Origin: Zobellia barbeyronii
GTDB lineage: Bacteria; Bacteroidota; Bacteroidia; Flavobacteriales; Flavobacteriaceae
NCBI RefSeq assembly: GCF_018603515.1
Contig: NZ_JACATN010000002.1
Span: 248,001 to 312,000, forward strand
DNA length: 64,000 bases
Reading direction: 5' to 3'
Shown one piece after another: positions 8,521-17,335 of this stretch (the stretch's first letter is position 1; each line of letters starts with the position of its first letter). Below the pieces are notes generated by a model. That model saw only the letters and a list, made by a program, of their open reading frames with translations. It made no database searches and was not told where the DNA came from. The position numbers and the translations under genes were made by a program.

Positions 8521-8703
8521 ATAATTATTTTTTCGAGGTTACACTGTTAAAGTTAACCAAAATACCGAAAGATCGATGAAATGCACTCCCAGAATGTTGC
8601 AAAATTACCATATTCTGTGGTATAGATTAATATTTACGATGTTAAAAACATTCCGTTCATCGATTAATCTACTGTTGCATTTCCAAAAAACCCTCGTTTT
8701 TAA

Positions 8704-9534
8704 TTAGATAGCATGTATGCCATCGTCCTTAATTTCAATCTTTCTTTCTTTATACAGTGTACCCACACCCTTCTTAAAGGTTTTCTTACTCATTTGAAGC
8801 TCTCGCTTAATGAGTGCAGGGTCTGATTTATCGTGAAGTGCCAAGTACCCACCATGGGCCATTAACTTTTTATATATTGCTTCTGCCGCTGGCTCAAGTA
8901 ATTTCTCTCCTATAGGCTGCAATGAAATATCTAACTTATTATCTGGACGAATATTCTTAATGTACCCCTTGGTTCTATCACCAACGGCTACATGTTTGTA
9001 GATTTCATTAGAATACACCAATCCTTTGTGTTCATCATTTATTATGACTTCCCAACCTAAATCTGTTAAGCGTGTAAAAAGTAATTCTACTTCTTCACGT
9101 TCACGAACCGTAAGTTCATCATTACTTATAAACTTATCTAATTTATTTGACCCAACCAGCCTAAAAGAAACTTCGTCCATATAACAGCGTACCACGTACC
9201 ACTGCCCTTCTTTCATCTTGTCTCTTTGCTCACTGAACGGAACAAGTAAATGCTTCTCAAGACCCCAGTCTAAAAAAGCCCCAATTTTGTTTACTTCGGC
9301 AACTTGTAAAAACCCAAATTTATTCCTGATAACATGAGGGGTTAACGTAGTAGCTACTGGCCTTTCCTCGTGATCCAAGTAACAGAAAACCTTTATCATA
9401 TCGCCAATATCAATAACCTTTGGCACATACTTATTTGGCAAGAGAATTTCTGTACCTGTATTACTCCCTAAAAAGAGCCCAACACTAGTATCTCTAAGTA
9501 CTTCTAACTCGTTATAATTTCCCAGTTCAATCAT
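8704..9534 (-). CDS. cvfB: CvfB-family S1-like RNA-binding protein
   Basis: A 276-residue protein of the CvfB family: tandem S1-like OB domains followed by a winged-helix end. Markers are the N-terminal VGLFLGSNTGTEILLPNKY, the repeated GAFLDWGLEKHLLVPFSEQ segment and the C-terminal KKTFKKGVGTLYKERKI. In Firmicutes CvfB affects virulence gene expression through RNA; in Bacteroidetes its role is not established. It follows the DUF2853 gene on the minus strand across about 80 bases containing a terminator. The 183 bases between this gene and the SPOR-like gene hold no gene. Confidence 0.85.
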   Translation of the reverse strand: MIELGNYNELEVLRDTSVGLFLGSNTGTEILLPNKYVPKVIDIGDMIKVFCYLDHEERPVATTLTPHVIRNKFGFLQVAEVNKIGAFLDWGLEKHLLVPFSEQRDKMKEGQWYVVRCYMDEVSFRLVGSNKLDKFISNDELTVREREEVELLFTRLTDLGWEVIINDEHKGLVYSNEIYKHVAVGDRTKGYIKNIRPDNKLDISLQPIGEKLLEPAAEAIYKKLMAHGGYLALHDKSDPALIKRELQMSKKTFKKGVGTLYKERKIEIKDDGIHAI

Positions 9535-9562
9535 ACTACAAAAGTAACTTTAAAATTTGGGT

Positions 9563-9594
9563 ATAAAAAAACCGTCTGCTATAAAGCAAACGGT
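9563..9594 (-). terminator. Rho-independent terminator after the DUF2853 gene
   Basis: On the minus strand a nine-pair stem ACCGTTTGC / GCAGACGGT closes a short TTTATA loop and runs into seven T residues. It begins 22 bases past the DUF2853 stop and lies before the cvfB start, so cvfB probably has its own promoter or depends on read-through. Confidence 0.85.
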
Positions 9595-9615
9595 CTAAAT
9601 TACATTTTGAAAATC

Positions 9616-9960
9616 TTACTTGTTATAAACAGCAGCTTTTTTGAAGTGCTTACAAAGCATATAATAGATTACTGCTCTATGCTTGTTTCTGTTAGAAGAA
9701 CCATACTTTTCTACTACAGACTTCACAGCCTCCATTAATTTTGGGTCGTCAGACATACCCAACTTTTTCATTAAATAATTTTTCTTCACGGTTTCTAGCT
9801 CTTTATCATCAGAACCTGAAACTTTAGAAGCATCAATATTGTAGATTGCTGGACCTAGGCCCACAGTTACTTTTGTCAGAAGATCCATATCTGGAGCTTC
9901 TCCAAATTTGTCCTTAATGTCTGCAGCATACTTTACAATCAAATCGTCTCTTTTACTCAT
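9616..9960 (-). CDS. DUF2853 family protein
   Basis: A 114-residue, soluble, lysine-rich helical protein of the DUF2853 family, recognisable from VGLGPAIYNIDASKV and YYMLCKHFKKAAVY. The function is unknown. It lies 28 bases downstream of menD on the same strand and is closed by a strong terminator, so it is the last gene of a menI-menF-menD-DUF2853 operon. This position next to menD is common in Flavobacteriaceae, but no role in quinone synthesis is known. Confidence 0.85.
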   Translation of the reverse strand: MSKRDDLIVKYAADIKDKFGEAPDMDLLTKVTVGLGPAIYNIDASKVSGSDDKELETVKKNYLMKKLGMSDDPKLMEAVKSVVEKYGSSNRNKHRAVIYYMLCKHFKKAAVYNK

Positions 9961-9988
9961 AATAGTTAGTGTTGAAAATGTTAATGGT

Positions 9989-11758
9989 TTATGTTAATTC
10001 CCTCGAAGATATAAAATCAAAATAACCGAGCAAAATTTTGTTGTTTATAAATCTTGGCGTATGGACCTCCAAAATTTTTGGTTTGTCGGATTTTTTGTAA
10101 AAATCTTTGAGCCTGTCATTCAGACTAGTTACCCCATTTACTAACATATATTCAAAGCCAAATTGAGCACTTAAGTGTTCAACATTTTTCTCATGAGCCG
10201 TTTCAAAAAAAGTAGCGAAATTTTCAGTTTCTTCTTGACCTGGTAAGATTCTAAAAATGCCTCCGCCATCATTATTTATAATAATTATTCTAAAATCTGG
10301 ACGAATATAATTGTTCCAAAGACCATTGCTATCGTAGAAAAAACTGATGTCGCCAGTAATTAATAACGTAGGAGTTTTAGCATAAAATGCAGATCCAACT
10401 GCAGTAGATGTACTCCCGTCAATACCACTAGTTCCTCTATTACAAAAAATTTCCAGACTAGGATCTAAATTAAATAGTTGGGCATAACGCACCGTAGAAC
10501 TATTAGCCAGTTGCACGTGATGATTTTCAGGAATTGCTTTCAATATATTATAAAAAGCTAACATATCCGAGAACGGAATTTGCTTCATATAATCCTCACG
10601 TTTTATTTCATATTGTAATCGGATTTTATTCCAAAAATAAAAATAATCACTGGTTTGAGGTTCTATTCGATTCATGAAATCAGCAAAAAAACTATTTATA
10701 CTAGTCCTAAAATGATGTGTTAATGAAAAGAAAGTGTTGAATGCCTTAAGCTCATCAATATGCCAATGATGCTCTGGTTTGTACTCCCGTAAAAATGCCT
10801 TTATTTTTTTTGACACAACAAGACCACCAAAAGTCAATAACACCTGAGGTTTCAACTTTTCAAACAACATTCTAGATTCCTCACTTTTCTCAATGGGCGC
10901 AATAATACTATCTATACTCGTAAAGAAATTTGGATGATGAAGGTTAGATGTAGTTTCCGTTAAAACTATAACAGATGGATCAGTTGCCAGTTGATCTAAG
11001 AATTTTTGTTCTACCTCATTAGGTGGATTAACGCCCACTAATACTATCTTTTTTGAGGAAGCATTCCAAATATTGACATAGTTCTGTAAATCTGAAATAT
11101 CTAGTTCTTCTTTATCTCTTACAGGAACAATAAGCGCTTTTACTGAAGGTTCCGTAGTAGTGTCATAAAGGGGTTCTTCAAAAGGAACGTTTATATGTAC
11201 CGGTAACTTAATCTGCATTGCCACGTTAAGTGCGGTATTCAATTCACTATCATTATAATCTTGTATTTCTTGCTGTGCGGTATCCTTATTTTCCTCGGAT
11301 AACCACTCAGGCTTATATTTCTCTACTCTTTTTACAGCATGAGAAACATCTTGTTTTAAATTGGCCGAATAACCAATATGCCTATCAAAAACATTATCCT
11401 GTCTTATAGTCTGCCCATCACCAACATCAATTTTATAAACTGGCCGATCTGCAGAAATTATAACTAGCGGAATACCGCTGTAAAATGCTTCTGCCACCGC
11501 AGGGTAATAATTCAATAAAGCACTTCCTGAAGTACAAACCACGGCAACGGGCTCATGTAATTGCTGTGCTATACCTAATGCAAAAAAAGCAGCACTACGT
11601 TCGTCCACGACACTAAAACACTTAAAATAAGGGTCTTCACTAAAATCAATCGTTAGAGGTGCATTTCGCGACCCTGGGGAAATCACTATATTTTTTATCT
11701 TTTTCGCCTTGCAGTGTTGCACTATCAATTGGGCGGAGGGTATGCTAGAGTATCTCAT
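9989..11758 (-). CDS. menD: SEPHCHC synthase (MenD)
   Basis: A thiamine-diphosphate enzyme joining isochorismate and 2-oxoglutarate, the first committed step to menaquinone. The 589-residue protein has the usual three-domain layout. The N-terminal pyrimidine-binding domain starts with SAQLIVQHC and ISPGSRNAPL, with the catalytic-glutamate region DERSAAFFALG. The C-terminal cofactor-binding domain has RGTSGIDGSTSTAVG and the GD...NN metal motif (GDISFFYDSNGL ... INNDGGG). It is 49 bases downstream of menF and 28 bases upstream of the DUF2853 gene. Confidence 0.95.
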   Translation of the reverse strand: MRYSSIPSAQLIVQHCKAKKIKNIVISPGSRNAPLTIDFSEDPYFKCFSVVDERSAAFFALGIAQQLHEPVAVVCTSGSALLNYYPAVAEAFYSGIPLVIISADRPVYKIDVGDGQTIRQDNVFDRHIGYSANLKQDVSHAVKRVEKYKPEWLSEENKDTAQQEIQDYNDSELNTALNVAMQIKLPVHINVPFEEPLYDTTTEPSVKALIVPVRDKEELDISDLQNYVNIWNASSKKIVLVGVNPPNEVEQKFLDQLATDPSVIVLTETTSNLHHPNFFTSIDSIIAPIEKSEESRMLFEKLKPQVLLTFGGLVVSKKIKAFLREYKPEHHWHIDELKAFNTFFSLTHHFRTSINSFFADFMNRIEPQTSDYFYFWNKIRLQYEIKREDYMKQIPFSDMLAFYNILKAIPENHHVQLANSSTVRYAQLFNLDPSLEIFCNRGTSGIDGSTSTAVGSAFYAKTPTLLITGDISFFYDSNGLWNNYIRPDFRIIIINNDGGGIFRILPGQEETENFATFFETAHEKNVEHLSAQFGFEYMLVNGVTSLNDRLKDFYKKSDKPKILEVHTPRFINNKILLGYFDFISSRELT

Positions 11759-11807
11759 GAGTTACAAAAATACAACGGTTGTATTTCTTAAACCAATCTT
11801 GTTTAAA

Positions 11808-12923
11808 TTACTCTGTTGCCATTATCACCTTTAGCATAGTCTTACTCTTAGCGACCGTCTCGTTCCACTCTTTTTCAGGGTCTGAATCTTTAGTAATTCC
11901 CCCACCAACATAAATCTGCAGGTTATCTTCCTTTAATTGCATACAGCGCAAATTCACAAAAAGCGTGGTGTTTTTAGAAATAGAACGATACACATTATTC
12001 TCCGTATTCCTAGGGCGATTATTTCTGTTCCTTTCCGTCTTGAAATTCAATTCGCCTAAAAAACCGGTATAAAACTCACGGTCATAATTCTCTTCCTTTA
12101 GAATAAATGCCTTTGTTTTCTCTTTGGGCATACCGCAAACGGCAGGTGTTGGATGAAGTGCTTTTACAACCTCTCCAAGTTTTTCTTGTTTTGCATTACC
12201 TGATATTTTGGTTCTAAGATGCATTAATGAGCCGGCCTTAACGGTTTCCGTTGGCATTCGTTCTAAGCCCGAAACCTTACCATCCAAAGCTTTAAGAATG
12301 TAATTTGTTACCAACTGTTGCTCTTCCAGCTCTTTATTACCCCAATTAGGGTTTTCATCATTGCCATAATTTTGAGTACCTGCTAAAGACATTGTCGTAA
12401 GTTTTCTATTGTGCATAGTCAATAGAATTTCAGGAGTTGCCCCAAGCCACATCCCTACTTTTGGATGATACCACAAATAACAAAATGCAGTCTTATATTC
12501 ATGCAAGAGGGTCTGAAATAAAATTAAAGGAGAAGCATCGGTTTTTAACTGTATACCTCTTGAGAGCACTACTTTATCAAAACTTCCCGCCTTAATTTGG
12601 GCAATACCTTTCTTTACTAACTCCAGATGAAAGTCCTTCTGTTTTGTGTCTACACCTATTTCAATGTCTTGTGATGGCGCATTAGCTTCTTCCGGGAAAT
12701 GAGTAAGATTAAGAATTTCGTCTAACTTCAAAAGTACGGCAGCTCTATCTGAATCAAATGGAGCAAAAACAAATCCTGTTTCTGAATAGTCATTTAGGTG
12801 ATGCAACTCTTCATCGTCTTGAAAAATGGCAGTAACGCCTTTCTCATTAGGTTTACGATAAGCTACAAAAGGTAATTTATTCTCTAGGTGAGATTCAATT
12901 TTTTGAAAAAAATCCAAGGGCAT
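11808..12923 (-). CDS. menF: Isochorismate synthase (MenF/EntC type)
   Basis: Converts chorismate to isochorismate at the head of the menaquinone pathway. The 371-residue protein carries the chorismate-binding fold: VVLSRGIQL, GMWLGATPEILL, TMSLAGTQ, LHPTPAVCGMP, the YDREFYTGFLGE segment with its metal-binding glutamate, and the C-terminal YVGGGIT with an E(x)3 K motif. Its start overlaps the menI stop by one base (TAATG), which implies translational coupling. The neighbours argue for the menaquinone route rather than a siderophore. Confidence 0.93.
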   Translation of the reverse strand: MPLDFFQKIESHLENKLPFVAYRKPNEKGVTAIFQDDEELHHLNDYSETGFVFAPFDSDRAAVLLKLDEILNLTHFPEEANAPSQDIEIGVDTKQKDFHLELVKKGIAQIKAGSFDKVVLSRGIQLKTDASPLILFQTLLHEYKTAFCYLWYHPKVGMWLGATPEILLTMHNRKLTTMSLAGTQNYGNDENPNWGNKELEEQQLVTNYILKALDGKVSGLERMPTETVKAGSLMHLRTKISGNAKQEKLGEVVKALHPTPAVCGMPKEKTKAFILKEENYDREFYTGFLGELNFKTERNRNNRPRNTENNVYRSISKNTTLFVNLRCMQLKEDNLQIYVGGGITKDSDPEKEWNETVAKSKTMLKVIMATE

Positions 12924-13348
12924 TATTTTTTCTTTGGTAAAGCTATTGTGGTCAATTTACAGAACGAGACCAGTTTACCTTCTTCATTTGTAATCTTAAT
13001 TTCCCACAGCTGGGTAGTTCTTCCTTTATGCAAAATAGTAGCTTTTGCAAACACATCGCCATCACGAACACCTTTAACATGGTTGGCAGAAATTTCAATA
13101 CCACGTATGGAAAATTGTTGTGCATCAAGAAAAATATATGAAGCCATACTACCTATACTTTCCGCTAAGGCAACCATAGCGCCACCGTGTAAAACTCCAT
13201 CTGGTTGGTGAACTCGTGAGTTAACTGGCATCTTTCCGACCAAAAAATCTTCACCCACATCTACATATTCAATTTGTAGGGTCTCCATCAGTGTGTTTTT
13301 TGAAGATTCATTGCAAACCTTCAGTATTTTTTCCTTGTAGGCGTCCAT
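12923..13348 (-). CDS. menI: Hotdog-fold thioesterase, probable DHNA-CoA thioesterase (MenI)
   Basis: A 141-residue PaaI-type hotdog thioesterase, read from the ATG at 13348. The frame extends six codons further to a TTG, which I do not favour. The catalytic segment VLHGGAMVALAESIGSMASY carries the glutamate nucleophile. The GIEISANHV and LWEIKI stretches closely resemble E. coli MenI (YdiI), which releases DHNA from its CoA thioester. Being first in an operon with menF and menD supports that role over general acyl-CoA hydrolysis. The specificity is inferred. Confidence 0.82.
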   Translation of the reverse strand: MDAYKEKILKVCNESSKNTLMETLQIEYVDVGEDFLVGKMPVNSRVHQPDGVLHGGAMVALAESIGSMASYIFLDAQQFSIRGIEISANHVKGVRDGDVFAKATILHKGRTTQLWEIKITNEEGKLVSFCKLTTIALPKKK

Positions 13349-13421
13349 AACTACTATTTTTTTCAAAATTAAGCATTACGTCATCAATAAAAGCCATTAC
13401 TTTTATAGAGATTTTTGTTCT

Positions 13422-14066
13422 ATGGATTATTCTGAAAATACGGTGTCTTACACCACCACAAATAGCTATGCTACGTTAAACTCGCTCACAAGTCAAACTA
13501 AAAACGTTTGGATTGTACTGCATGGCATTGGTTATTTAAGTCGATATTTCTTAAGGTATTTTGATGAACTGCCGCCTGAAGAAAACTATATTATTGCACC
13601 TCAAGCACCATCAAAATACTATTTAAACAATACGTACAGGCGCGTTGGAGCAAGTTGGCTTACTAAAGAAGCTACAGGGCAAGAAACGCAAAATGTTTTG
13701 GCCTATCTAGATGCTGTGTATGCCGCACAAGAGTTTCCGGAAAATTGTAATTTTATAGTACTTGGGTACTCACAAGGAGTTTCGATTGCCACAAGATGGG
13801 TAGCCCAAAGAAAGATAAAATGCAATCAATTGGTGCTTTATGCTGGAGGTATTCCCAATGAATTAAAAGTCTCTGACTTTAATTTCTTAAAAGAAAATCA
13901 CACCAAGGTGACTACATTGGTTGGGGACACAGATGAGTATATAACTAAAGAGAGACGGGAAACCGAATCAAAAAAAATTGAACATCTATTTGGAGGAAAA
14001 GCAGAACAAATTTTCTTTGAAGGCGGTCACGAAATAAAAAAAGAACTCATCCAAAACCTGGTATAA
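13422..14066 (+). CDS. Alpha/beta-hydrolase, phospholipase/carboxylesterase family
   Basis: A 214-residue cytosolic esterase. The opening strand WIVLHGIG with HG oxyanion motif, the nucleophile elbow GYSQG near residue 112, the acid in VGDTDEY and the histidine in GGHEIKK make the full catalytic set. The fold matches the small carboxylesterase / acyl-protein thioesterase group rather than MenH. The substrate is unknown. It heads a three-gene operon: its TAA overlaps the ATG of the GNAT gene by one base. It is divergent from menI across about 70 bases. Confidence 0.82.
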   Translation: MDYSENTVSYTTTNSYATLNSLTSQTKNVWIVLHGIGYLSRYFLRYFDELPPEENYIIAPQAPSKYYLNNTYRRVGASWLTKEATGQETQNVLAYLDAVYAAQEFPENCNFIVLGYSQGVSIATRWVAQRKIKCNQLVLYAGGIPNELKVSDFNFLKENHTKVTTLVGDTDEYITKERRETESKKIEHLFGGKAEQIFFEGGHEIKKELIQNLV

Positions 14067-14644
14067 TGAACACAGCGTTTATTTTAGAAAATGAATTGGT
14101 GAAGCTCGTTCCTTTAAAAAAAGAACATACCAAAGAACTCTGGCCGATTGCGCAGCAAGTAGACCTCTATCAATATGGTTCTAATGATGTTTCTACAATT
14201 GATAAATTAGAGAACTACATAGAGACGGCTTTAACTGAAGCAAAGCAGGAAAAATCTATTCCTTTCACTATTTATAATAGGACGACCAATATATGTGTAG
14301 GGAGTACCCGTTTTGGAAATATTGATCAAAAGAACAAGGTATTACATATTGGCTGGACATGGATTTCTCCTGCCACCCGTGGTACGGGTTTTAACCATCA
14401 AATGAAATTTTTAATGCTAAGCTATGCATTTGAAAAGATGGGTTTTGAGAAAGTTGAATTCCGAATTGATGAGCGAAACATACGGTCTAGAAAAGCCGTG
14501 GAAAAATTAGGCGCAAGTTTAGAGGGAATCCTCAGAAAAAATGTTATTACCAAAAGTGATTTTAGAAGAAGTTCATGCTGTTACGGAATCTTAAGAGAGG
14601 AATGGGCAGGTATTAAACAAACAAAATTTAAAGATTTTATATGA
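14066..14644 (+). CDS. GNAT-family N-acetyltransferase (RimJ/RimL type)
   Basis: A 192-residue acetyltransferase. The N-terminal LVPLKKEHTKELWPIAQ and the acetyl-CoA site ATRGTGFNHQMK, followed by VEFRIDERNIRSRKAVEKLGA, mark the RimJ/RimL-like subgroup that often acetylates amino groups of proteins or amino acids. The substrate is unknown. It is coupled to its neighbours on both sides: a one-base overlap with the esterase and a four-base ATGA overlap with the VOC gene. Confidence 0.85.
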   Translation: MNTAFILENELVKLVPLKKEHTKELWPIAQQVDLYQYGSNDVSTIDKLENYIETALTEAKQEKSIPFTIYNRTTNICVGSTRFGNIDQKNKVLHIGWTWISPATRGTGFNHQMKFLMLSYAFEKMGFEKVEFRIDERNIRSRKAVEKLGASLEGILRKNVITKSDFRRSSCCYGILREEWAGIKQTKFKDFI

Positions 14645-15030
14645 ATCAAGCTATAGCACAAGTAACCCTAGTAGTTAAAGATTATGATGAAGCCATTGCT
14701 TTCTACACTAATAAGTTAGGCTTTAAACTGATAGACAACATTCAATTAGATGACAACAAAAGGTGGGTTACGGTATCTCCTCCTAGTCTAAACGGATTAT
14801 CGCTTTTACTAGCTGAAGCTACGAATGACGAACAGCGAAAAGCTGTAGGAAACCAAACTGGTGGTCGTGTTTTTCTATTTCTACACACCGATGATTTTTG
14901 GCGAGATTATAAAAAAATGAAAGACCAAGGGGTAGAATTTAATGAAGACCCTCGTGAAGAGCCATACGGAACCGTAGTAGTTTTTAAGGACTTATACGGC
15001 AACCTTTGGGATCTTATCGAAAGAAAGTAA
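14641..15030 (+). CDS. VOC-family protein (glyoxalase/bleomycin-resistance fold)
   Basis: A 129-residue single VOC module with two beta-alpha-beta-beta-beta halves. It opens with IAQVTLVVKDYDEAIAFYTNKLGF and ends with VVFKDLYGNLWDLIE, the usual paired metal-ligand positions of the family. It could be an isomerase, dioxygenase or antibiotic-binding protein; the sequence does not decide. It is last in the operon and converges on the hydroxyproline dehydrogenase gene with a 4-base gap. Confidence 0.83.
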   Translation: MNQAIAQVTLVVKDYDEAIAFYTNKLGFKLIDNIQLDDNKRWVTVSPPSLNGLSLLLAEATNDEQRKAVGNQTGGRVFLFLHTDDFWRDYKKMKDQGVEFNEDPREEPYGTVVVFKDLYGNLWDLIERK

Positions 15031-15034
15031 TCTT

Positions 15035-16285
15035 TTAAAATCGTCTATCGGGAGAAAAGGCATCGATATTCATGGACACTTTTCTCTCGTCTATTATTTC
15101 AGAAATTAATTTTCCTGTAGCTGGCCCTAGACTCCATCCCATCATAGCATGCCCGGTTGCGAAAGTCAAATTGGCCCATTTGGAAGAACGCCCAATATAA
15201 GGAAGTCCGTCTAGCGAAACTGGTCGTAATCCTGTTTTTACACTCGCAATTTCATTTGCGTTTATATCTACGGTAGGATAAAAGTTTTTTGCACCGCTGG
15301 CAATAGCCATAACTCGCTCTTTTCTAACAAAATCATTGTTGCCAGAAAACTCCATTGTGCCGGCAAACCGTGTGAAACCATCCATTGGTGTAACTGCCAT
15401 TTTAGATTCCATAAGAATAGCAGGAATAGTTATTCCTGTTGGTCTTGCAACATTTATACTATAGCCTTTACCTCCTTGCAGAGGTAAGTCCATCTTAATT
15501 TTTTTAGCAATTTGTCCACTCCATGAGCCGGCTGCAAGTATTACTTCATCTGCAGTATAATTAGCTTTGGAAGTTTTTATCTCCTGAATCCGATTTCCTT
15601 TTACTTCTAAATCCAGAACTTCTTCATTCGTTCTAATCTTAACTCCTGCGCTTTTTAGATAAGCTACTATTTTAGGCATAAACTGAGTTGGCGTAGAGTG
15701 TGCATCACATTCATAGTGAATAGCTCCTTTTGCATCTATAGCGACCTCCGGTTCTAGCTTTGCCAATTGTTTCTGATCTAGTTCCCGCACTTCAAGGCCC
15801 AGAAAACTGGCTTTATTTGCAACATCTTTCTCATGAAGATAAGCCTCTTGGGTTTTATAAAGCATCAATAACCCTTTACGCTCCAATTGAAAATCACCTA
15901 AATCACCCGAAGCTTTTATAGCACCAAAAAGTTCTCTACTCAGAACATTAATGTCTTTAATAACGGGAATAGCCTTAGCTACTTTTTCCTTTGTAGAAGA
16001 TTTATAAAAATACCATGACCATTTAAAAAACTCGGTATCCCATCTAGGTTTCATGTAAAAAGGACTAGCAGAATTAAACATCATCTTAATACCTTTGGCA
16101 ATCATGCCAGGCGATGCCAGTGGAATAATGTGACTAGGCGTAATGTAACCTGCATTTACAAACGAAGCTCCAGATGTAATATCAGATTTATCAATAACGG
16201 TAACATCATGACCCTCCTTACTAAGAAAATATGCAGAACTAAGTCCCACAATTCCTCCTCCTATTATGATAATTTTTTTACTCAA
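15035..16285 (-). CDS. FAD-dependent D-amino-acid oxidoreductase, probable cis-4-hydroxy-D-proline dehydrogenase
   Basis: A 416-residue DadA-type flavoenzyme. The dinucleotide-binding motif IIGGGIVGLSSAYFL is at residues 5-19. The C-terminal SLDGLPYIGRSSKWANL and GHAMMGWSLGPATG close the FAD site. In the context of a 4-hydroxyproline epimerase, deaminase and semialdehyde dehydrogenase it most likely oxidises cis-4-hydroxy-D-proline to pyrroline-4-hydroxy-2-carboxylate. It is a single-chain enzyme, unlike the multi-subunit LhpBEF complex of some Proteobacteria. It is last in the operon, 14 bases after the epimerase. The family call is sure; the substrate is inferred from neighbours. Confidence 0.87.
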   Translation of the reverse strand: MSKKIIIIGGGIVGLSSAYFLSKEGHDVTVIDKSDITSGASFVNAGYITPSHIIPLASPGMIAKGIKMMFNSASPFYMKPRWDTEFFKWSWYFYKSSTKEKVAKAIPVIKDINVLSRELFGAIKASGDLGDFQLERKGLLMLYKTQEAYLHEKDVANKASFLGLEVRELDQKQLAKLEPEVAIDAKGAIHYECDAHSTPTQFMPKIVAYLKSAGVKIRTNEEVLDLEVKGNRIQEIKTSKANYTADEVILAAGSWSGQIAKKIKMDLPLQGGKGYSINVARPTGITIPAILMESKMAVTPMDGFTRFAGTMEFSGNNDFVRKERVMAIASGAKNFYPTVDINANEIASVKTGLRPVSLDGLPYIGRSSKWANLTFATGHAMMGWSLGPATGKLISEIIDERKVSMNIDAFSPDRRF

Positions 16286-16299
16286 TTCTTGTCTCTTTA

Positions 16300-17307
16300 T
16301 TATATAACCTGAAAGCCATGTGCATAAGGGTCGTCATCATCAATTGTAATGGTATTATGACCGTATATTCTGGCCCAACCCTGAATACTAGGATAAATAG
16401 CTTTCTTGCCATCTAAAAGAGTTTCCTCTTCTACCCTACCTATAAATTTTGAACCTATGAAGCTTTCGTGAATGAACTCCTCTCCTATTTTCAGTTTTCC
16501 TTTGGCATACCATTGTGCCATTCTCGCAGAAGTTCCCGTGCCGCACGGCGATCTATCTATTGCCTTATCTCCATAAAAAACAGCATTACGAGCAGTTGCT
16601 TCGGGAGAAATAGTATCTCCTGTCCACAAAATATGACTTACGCCATTAATGGTTTCATCCTCCGGATGGACAAATGCATTGGGATATTTTAAATTTATTA
16701 TATCACGGATTTCTTGACTTAACTGAACTAGCTTTCCTGCAGAAAAATCTTGAATACCTGAAAAATTTGACTGTGGATCTATTATGGCATAAAAATTACC
16801 GCCATAAGAAACATCAAATACCAATTCACCTAAATCAGAACTTTCAATCGTTAAATCCGTAGCGGCCAAATATGATTTTACATTCGTCAACTTTACCCAA
16901 TCTACCTTTTTACCTGTCTGCTGATAGGTGATTTTTACCAGACCGGCTGGCGTTTCCATTCGTATTTCACCCGCCTTTTTCGGTTTTAACAAACCTTCTT
17001 CAATACCTATGGTAATGGCGCCAATAGTTCCGTGACCACACATAGGCAGGCACCCACTGGTTTCTATAAAAAGAATACCAAAATCATTTTCAGGATTTGC
17101 TGGCGGATAAAAAATGCTACCACTCATCATATCATGACCGCGAGGTTCGAACATTAACCCTTTACGAATCCAATCGTATTCTTTTAGGAAATGCTGACGT
17201 TTTTCACTCATGGATGTTCCTGTAAGTTCAGGTCCTCCCTTAGCTACTACCCTTACCGGGTTTCCACAGGTGTGGGCATCAATACAAGTGAAAATGCTCG
17301 TCGCCAT
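16300..17307 (-). CDS. 4-Hydroxyproline 2-epimerase (proline racemase family)
   Basis: Inverts trans-4-hydroxy-L-proline to cis-4-hydroxy-D-proline. The 335-residue protein has both catalytic cysteines: Cys90 in LPMCGHGTIG and Cys255 in DRSPCGTGTSA. A two-cysteine site fits epimerase or racemase activity and argues against trans-3-hydroxyproline dehydratase, which has Thr in place of one of the cysteines. The adjacent FAD dehydrogenase, semialdehyde dehydrogenase and deaminase favour hydroxyproline over proline. It starts 28 bases after the aldehyde dehydrogenase stop. Confidence 0.92.
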   Translation of the reverse strand: MATSIFTCIDAHTCGNPVRVVAKGGPELTGTSMSEKRQHFLKEYDWIRKGLMFEPRGHDMMSGSIFYPPANPENDFGILFIETSGCLPMCGHGTIGAITIGIEEGLLKPKKAGEIRMETPAGLVKITYQQTGKKVDWVKLTNVKSYLAATDLTIESSDLGELVFDVSYGGNFYAIIDPQSNFSGIQDFSAGKLVQLSQEIRDIINLKYPNAFVHPEDETINGVSHILWTGDTISPEATARNAVFYGDKAIDRSPCGTGTSARMAQWYAKGKLKIGEEFIHESFIGSKFIGRVEEETLLDGKKAIYPSIQGWARIYGHNTITIDDDDPYAHGFQVI

Positions 17308-17335
17308 AATTCAAATAGTGCTACATGTTCTAATC

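Noticed and set aside
13422-14066. Esterase as a candidate MenH
   Set aside because: It has the phospholipase/carboxylesterase pattern (GYSQG, VGDTDEY) and lies in a divergent operon with GNAT and VOC genes, not in the men operon.
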